A stretch of DNA of 64,000 nt from Myceligenerans salitolerans (GTDB lineage Bacteria; Actinomycetota; Actinomycetes; Actinomycetales; Cellulomonadaceae), in NCBI RefSeq assembly GCF_017349295.1, contig NZ_JAFMPK010000044.1, forward strand, positions 109,672 through 173,671, given 5' to 3'. Shown here one piece after another: positions 60,137 to 64,000 of the stretch (position 1 is its first letter; every line of letters starts with the position of its first letter). The notes beneath the pieces are model-generated. The model did not search any database and had not been told where the DNA came from. It saw nothing but the letters and a program-made list of their open reading frames with translations. The translations under genes were made by a program, and so were the position numbers.

Positions 60137-62755
60137 TCAGGCGGGCACCCGTGCGGTCGTGAGGCCGAGCCCGTCCTCGCCGTCGACGCGGTCGACGGCG
60201 ACCGTGTCGCCGTCCGCGACGTCCCCGGCCAGCAGGCGCTTCGCCAGGCGGTCGCCGATCTCTCGTTGCACCAGCCGGCGCAGCGGCCGGGCGCCGTAGG
60301 CCGGGTCGTAGCCTTCGAGCGCCAGCCACTCGCGGGCCGCCGGGGTGACCTCCAGAAGGATCCGCCGGTCCGCCAGGCGCTTCGCCAGGGCGTCGACCTG
60401 CAGGTCCACGATGTGGCCCAGCTCGTCGAGAGTGAGCGCGTCGAAGATGACGACGTCGTCCAGCCGGTTGAGGAACTCCGGCTTGAACGCGGCGCGGACG
60501 GCCGTCATGACGGAGTCCCGCCTCGCCGTCTCGTCGAGCGTCGGGTCCACCAGGAACTGCGATCCGAGGTTCGACGTCAGCACCAGGATCGCCGACCGGA
60601 AGTCCACGGTGCGGCCCTGACCGTCCGTGAGGCGCCCGTCGTCGAGCACCTGGAGCAGGATGTCGAAGACCTCGGGGTGCGCCTTCTCCACCTCGTCCAG
60701 GAGCACGACGGAGTAGGGACGACGCCGGACCGCCTCGGTGAGCTGACCGCCCTCCTCGTACCCGACGTATCCCGGGGGCGCGCCGACGAGGCGCGCGACC
60801 GAGTGCTTCTCGCCGTACTCCGACATGTCGATGCGCACCATGGCGCGCTCGTCGTCGAACAGGAAGTCCGCGAGCGACTTGGCCAGCTCCGTCTTGCCCA
60901 CGCCGGTGGGCCCGAGGAACAGGAACGAGCCCGTGGGACGGTCGGGGTCGGCGACCCCCGCCCGCGAGCGCCGGACGGCGTCGGACACGGCGGCGACGGC
61001 AGACCTCTGGCCGATCAGGCGCCTTCCGAGCACCTCCTCCATGTGGAGGAGCTTCTCCTGCTCGCCCTGGAGCAGGCGTCCCGCGGGGATGCCGGTCCAC
61101 GCGGACACGACCTCGGCGATCTCGTCGGCCGACACCTTGTCGGCGACGAGCGGCGCCTCGGCGTGCGCGGCGCCCTCGGCCGTCTCCTCGGCCTCCACGG
61201 CCTCGGCCTCGGCGATCTGCCGCTCCACGACCGGCATCTCGCCGAACCTCAGGCGGCCGGCGTCCTCGTAGCGGCCCTCGCGTTCGGCGCGGTCCGCGTC
61301 CGTGCGCAGCTGGTCGAGCTTGGCCCGCAGGTCGCCGATCAGGTTCCGGCCGGACTTCTCCGCCTCCCAGCGTGCGGTCAGCGACGCGAGCGCCTCCCGC
61401 TTGTCGGCGAGGTCGGCGCGCAGCTTGTCGAGCCGGTCGCGGGAGGCGGCGTCCTCGGAGTCGGAGAGCACGACCTCCTCCATCTCCAGCCGGGTGACGG
61501 CACGCTGCAGCTCGTCGATCTCGACCGGCGAGGAGTCGAGTTCCATGCGCAGGCGCGAGGCGGCCTCGTCGACCAGGTCGATCGCCTTGTCGGGGAGCTG
61601 GCGGCCGGTGATGTAGCGGTCGGAGAGCGCCGCGGCGGCCACGAGTGCGCTGTCGGCGATGGTCACCTTGTGGTGCGCCTCGTAGCGTTCCTTGAGACCG
61701 CGCAGGATCGCGACGGTGTCCTCGACGGACGGCTCGCCGACGAACACCTGCTGGAACCGCCGCTCCAGGGCGGGGTCCTTCTCGATGTGCTCGCGGTACT
61801 CGTCGAGGGTGGTGGCTCCGACCATCCGGAGCTCGCCGCGGGCGAGCATGGGCTTGAGCATGTTGCCCGCGTCCATGGCGCCCTCGCCGCCCGCTCCCGC
61901 GCCGACGACGGTGTGCAGCTCGTCGATGAAGGTGACGACCTCGCCGTCGGAGGCGGTGATCTCCTCGAGGACGGCCTTGAGCCGCTCCTCGAACTCACCG
62001 CGGTACTTCGCGCCGGCGACCATGCCCGCGAGGTCGAGGGCGACGAGGCGCTTGCCCTTGAGGGACTCGGGCACGTCGCCGTCGACGATGCGCTGGGCAA
62101 GTCCCTCGACGACGGCGGTCTTGCCGACGCCGGGCTCGCCGATCAGCACGGGGTTGTTCTTGGTGCGGCGGCTCAGGACCTGGACGACACGCCGGATCTC
62201 GGCGTCGCGGCCGATCACCGGGTCGAGGGCGCCGTCCCGCGCGCGCCGCGTGAGATCGGTGCCGTACTGCTCCAGCGCCTTGTAGGTGCCCTCGGGGTTC
62301 GGGCTGGTGACGCGGCCGGAGCCGCGCACGGCGGGGAGGGCGGCGCGCAGGGCGTCCGCGCCCGCTCCGGCGTCGGACAGCATCTGGGCGGCGGGTGACT
62401 GCCCGGCGGCGATGCCGATGAGCAGGTGTTCGGTGGAGACGTACTCGTCACCGAGCGCCTGGGCCTCCTTGCCGGCGAGGTCGAGGACGCCCGCCATGGC
62501 GCGGCTCGCTCCCGGCTGTGCCGTGCTCTCGCCGCTGATCTGCGGCAGTGCCACGAGCGCGGCGCGAGCCCGCTGCCCGACCGTGGCCGTGTCGGCGCCG
62601 ACGGCCTCGAGCAGGCCGACGGCGACGCCGCCCTGCTGCGCCAGGAGCGCCGTGAGCAGGTGGACCGGTTCGAGCTGGGGGTTGCCCGCGGCGGACGCCG
62701 ATTGCAGGGCGTCGCCGATCGCTTCCTGCGACCTCGTCGTGAACTTCGTCTCCAT
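60137..62755 (-). CDS. clpB: ClpB, disaggregating AAA+ chaperone
   Basis: An 872-residue Hsp104-type chaperone from the ATG at 62755 ([21 protein letters not shown]). Order: the N-domain (about 1-150), AAA1 with Walker [20 protein letters not shown] and Walker [14 protein letters not shown], the coiled-coil middle domain (about 405-525), AAA2 with [21 protein letters not shown] and the pore loop [19 protein letters not shown], then the C-terminal domain. It works with DnaK on aggregated proteins. Upstream lies a HAIR-type inverted repeat, so HspR control is expected. The frame is open to 62839, but the MVGPDAVGP stretch is non-coding. Confidence 0.97.
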   Translation of the reverse strand: METKFTTRSQEAIGDALQSASAAGNPQLEPVHLLTALLAQQGGVAVGLLEAVGADTATVGQRARAALVALPQISGESTAQPGASRAMAGVLDLAGKEAQALGDEYVSTEHLLIGIAAGQSPAAQMLSDAGAGADALRAALPAVRGSGRVTSPNPEGTYKALEQYGTDLTRRARDGALDPVIGRDAEIRRVVQVLSRRTKNNPVLIGEPGVGKTAVVEGLAQRIVDGDVPESLKGKRLVALDLAGMVAGAKYRGEFEERLKAVLEEITASDGEVVTFIDELHTVVGAGAGGEGAMDAGNMLKPMLARGELRMVGATTLDEYREHIEKDPALERRFQQVFVGEPSVEDTVAILRGLKERYEAHHKVTIADSALVAAAALSDRYITGRQLPDKAIDLVDEAASRLRMELDSSPVEIDELQRAVTRLEMEEVVLSDSEDAASRDRLDKLRADLADKREALASLTARWEAEKSGRNLIGDLRAKLDQLRTDADRAEREGRYEDAGRLRFGEMPVVERQIAEAEAVEAEETAEGAAHAEAPLVADKVSADEIAEVVSAWTGIPAGRLLQGEQEKLLHMEEVLGRRLIGQRSAVAAVSDAVRRSRAGVADPDRPTGSFLFLGPTGVGKTELAKSLADFLFDDERAMVRIDMSEYGEKHSVARLVGAPPGYVGYEEGGQLTEAVRRRPYSVVLLDEVEKAHPEVFDILLQVLDDGRLTDGQGRTVDFRSAILVLTSNLGSQFLVDPTLDETARRDSVMTAVRAAFKPEFLNRLDDVVIFDALTLDELGHIVDLQVDALAKRLADRRILLEVTPAAREWLALEGYDPAYGARPLRRLVQREIGDRLAKRLLAGDVADGDTVAVDRVDGEDGLGLTTARVPA

Positions 62756-62839
62756 GGGTCCTCCGTCCGCCGTTTCGCCTGTCCGCTGCCGTGTGACCGG
62801 TCCGCCGAGCCAGGGCCCGACGGCGTCCGGTCCAACCAT

Positions 62840-62866
62840 CTCAAAGTTGAGTCTATTCCGCTCAAC
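62840..62866. promoter_or_regulatory. HAIR-type HspR operator upstream of clpB
   Basis: GTTGAGT-N7-GCTCAAC at 62846-62866 fits the HspR inverted repeat CTTGAGT-N7-ACTCAAG with small changes. An overlapping CTCAA-AG-TTGAG palindrome (62840-62851) adds a third half-site. It is 91 bases before the clpB ATG and about 95 before the divergent lipoprotein gene. Confidence 0.75.
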
Positions 62867-62960
62867 CTGAGCGCGTCACCCGACACGTGCGCGCGCCGAA
62901 GCGGGTGAACTCAGGTCACAATCCAGCCACAAGCTCTGATATCGCCCGGCGGCGCGACTT

Positions 62961-63965
62961 ATGTCATGCAGACTTCGGCCCGTGAACCACGCACTCCGGA
63001 CCACGATCGGCATCACCACCGTCGCGGCGACCCTGGCCCTGACCGGCTGCGTCAAACTCGACGCCGACGTCGCGCTCAACGGCGACGACACCTTCTCGGG
63101 CGATGTCGTCATCGCCTTCTCCGACGAGATCCTCCAGCAGATGGACGTGCCGCCGGAGGAGTTCCTGGCCGGGATGACGGAAGGCTCGGTCGACGCCTCC
63201 GAGTACGAGACGACGCCCTACGCGGAGGACGGCTACTCCGGTTTCACCGCCACGTTCGAGGACACCCCGCTGCGCGAGCTCGAGAACACCCTCGACATCA
63301 CGGTCGAGCGTGAGGACGACGAGTTCGTGGTCGAAGGCGAGATCATCGAGGAGGGTGAGCTCGACGAGGCCGGTGAGTCGGGTGTCCCGGAACTCGACGC
63401 CATGCTCGAGGCGATGCACTACGAGGTCGCGATCACCTTCCCGGGGCCCGTCTCCTACACCAACGGCGAGGCCGACGGAACCACGGTGACCTGGGAGTCC
63501 ACCGGTGGTGCCCCGCTGGCCCTCGAGGCCCGCGCGAGCGCACTGACGCAGGAGGAGCTGGACGAGATCGCCCGCGCCGCGGCGGAGGCCAAGGCGGCGG
63601 CCGAGCGCGAGGAACTGATCCGGAACCTCACGATCGGCGTGGGTGCGGCGCTCGGCGCGGCGGTGCTGGTGGCGCTCGGGATCTTCTTCGGCCGACGTGC
63701 CGCCCGCAAGAGCGCGCGGTCCGGTACGGCCGCGGCCCCCGCCTCGGAGCCGGCGCACGACGGCGGCACGACGCCCGGCACGGCCGGCGTGGCCGGCACG
63801 GCCACCGACGGCCCCGACCCGGCCGATCCGGCGGACACGGCCGATCCGGCCGACACGCCGAGCCCGAAGCCCACGGCCACGCCCGCCGACACGCCGTCCT
63901 CTCCCGACCACGGAAGCACCGGGTCGACGGGCGACACGACGTCCGCCGCGTCCACGTCCGACTGA
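62961..63965 (+). CDS. LppM-domain lipoprotein with a C-terminal membrane anchor
   Basis: A 334-residue envelope protein (ATG at 62961; GTG at 62982 is also possible). The signal ends in a lipobox TLALTGC (Cys30), so it is probably lipid-anchored. The following VKLDADVALNGDDTFSGDVVIAFSDEILQQ matches the actinobacterial LppM family of cell-envelope proteins. An acidic mid-region, then a coiled AAAEAKAAAEREELI stretch and a membrane helix at about 222-244 (NLTIGVGAALGAAVLVALGIFF) lead to a basic stop and an 85-residue low-complexity tail (DPADPADTADPADTPSPKP). The tail repeats suggest slippage at PADT codons. Divergent from clpB. Confidence 0.82.
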   Translation: MSCRLRPVNHALRTTIGITTVAATLALTGCVKLDADVALNGDDTFSGDVVIAFSDEILQQMDVPPEEFLAGMTEGSVDASEYETTPYAEDGYSGFTATFEDTPLRELENTLDITVEREDDEFVVEGEIIEEGELDEAGESGVPELDAMLEAMHYEVAITFPGPVSYTNGEADGTTVTWESTGGAPLALEARASALTQEELDEIARAAAEAKAAAEREELIRNLTIGVGAALGAAVLVALGIFFGRRAARKSARSGTAAAPASEPAHDGGTTPGTAGVAGTATDGPDPADPADTADPADTPSPKPTATPADTPSSPDHGSTGSTGDTTSAASTSD

Positions 63966-64000
63966 CCTGGAACTCGCCGCACGGGGGCGCGCCGGCACCG
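63966..64000. other. End of window, nothing seen
   Basis: The last 35 bases follow the LppM-like stop and hold nothing recognisable; the next gene lies outside the window. Confidence 0.5.

Noticed and set aside
60266..62398. 710-codon plus-strand frame
   Set aside because: Antisense to clpB.

Overview
This 64 kb window is a chromosomal stretch from a high-GC Gram-positive actinobacterium. G/C-ending codons, GTG starts, actinobacterial families (DUF3151, bacterial SCP, DUF2599, DUF222/13E12, septum-formation and LppM domains), SAM-IV-type and S-box-type leaders, a HAIR-type operator ahead of clpB, and a secreted GH6 cellulase with a (DPTD)n linker and CBM2 together suggest a cellulolytic member of Micrococcales, possibly Promicromonosporaceae or Cellulomonadaceae. 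The genus is a guess. No tRNA, rRNA, insertion sequence, prophage or CRISPR array was seen.

Layout. 1-13.2 kb: purine genes purM (cut by the window edge), purF and purL on the minus strand. Among them lie a giant secreted nuclease/5'-nucleotidase fusion, an SCP-like protein, a membrane EEP hydrolase and an RNB ribonuclease. 13.6-16.5 kb: accessory genes (DUF1851, a truncated DUF222 remnant, secreted DUF2599, a small membrane protein). 16.5-23.3 kb: a lipid module of thiolase, FabG4-like reductase and MaoC on one strand, with a TetR regulator and an acyl-CoA oxidase-like flavoprotein on the other, sharing a long palindrome. 23.3-25.3 kb: a TrmB/LuxR hybrid regulator and a channel-like membrane protein.

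25.4-29 kb: a sulfur module. Two SAM-riboswitch-like leaders of different classes lie back to back, one reading into a class V aminotransferase and the other into rhodanese-metZ. 29-36.3 kb: a secreted subtilase, an MBL hydrolase, an SDR plus deazaflavin-type reductase pair divergent from a TetR gene with two matching palindromes, and a GNAT. 36.3-37.3 kb: purQ and purS, which complete the three-part FGAM synthase with purL. 37.4-42.9 kb: a sugar-binding-like/PAS sensor with no output domain, divergent from a LacI regulator, then the GH6 cellulase. 43-45.6 kb: purD and purA.

45.7-50.9 kb: DUF3151, two STAS anti-anti-sigma proteins, a PAS-GAF-PP2C-kinase protein (a partner-switching set) and class II aldolase. 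51-64 kb: housekeeping and envelope genes (SpoU methyltransferase, DUF368, septum-formation-like protein, exonuclease III, GlxA-type regulator, rhodanese, SDR, pyrE, clpB, LppM-like lipoprotein).

Seven purine genes (purM, F, L, Q, S, D, A) all lie on the minus strand but are split into four groups. All calls come from reading the sequence. No database search or folding program was run, so RNA elements and operators are pattern matches.
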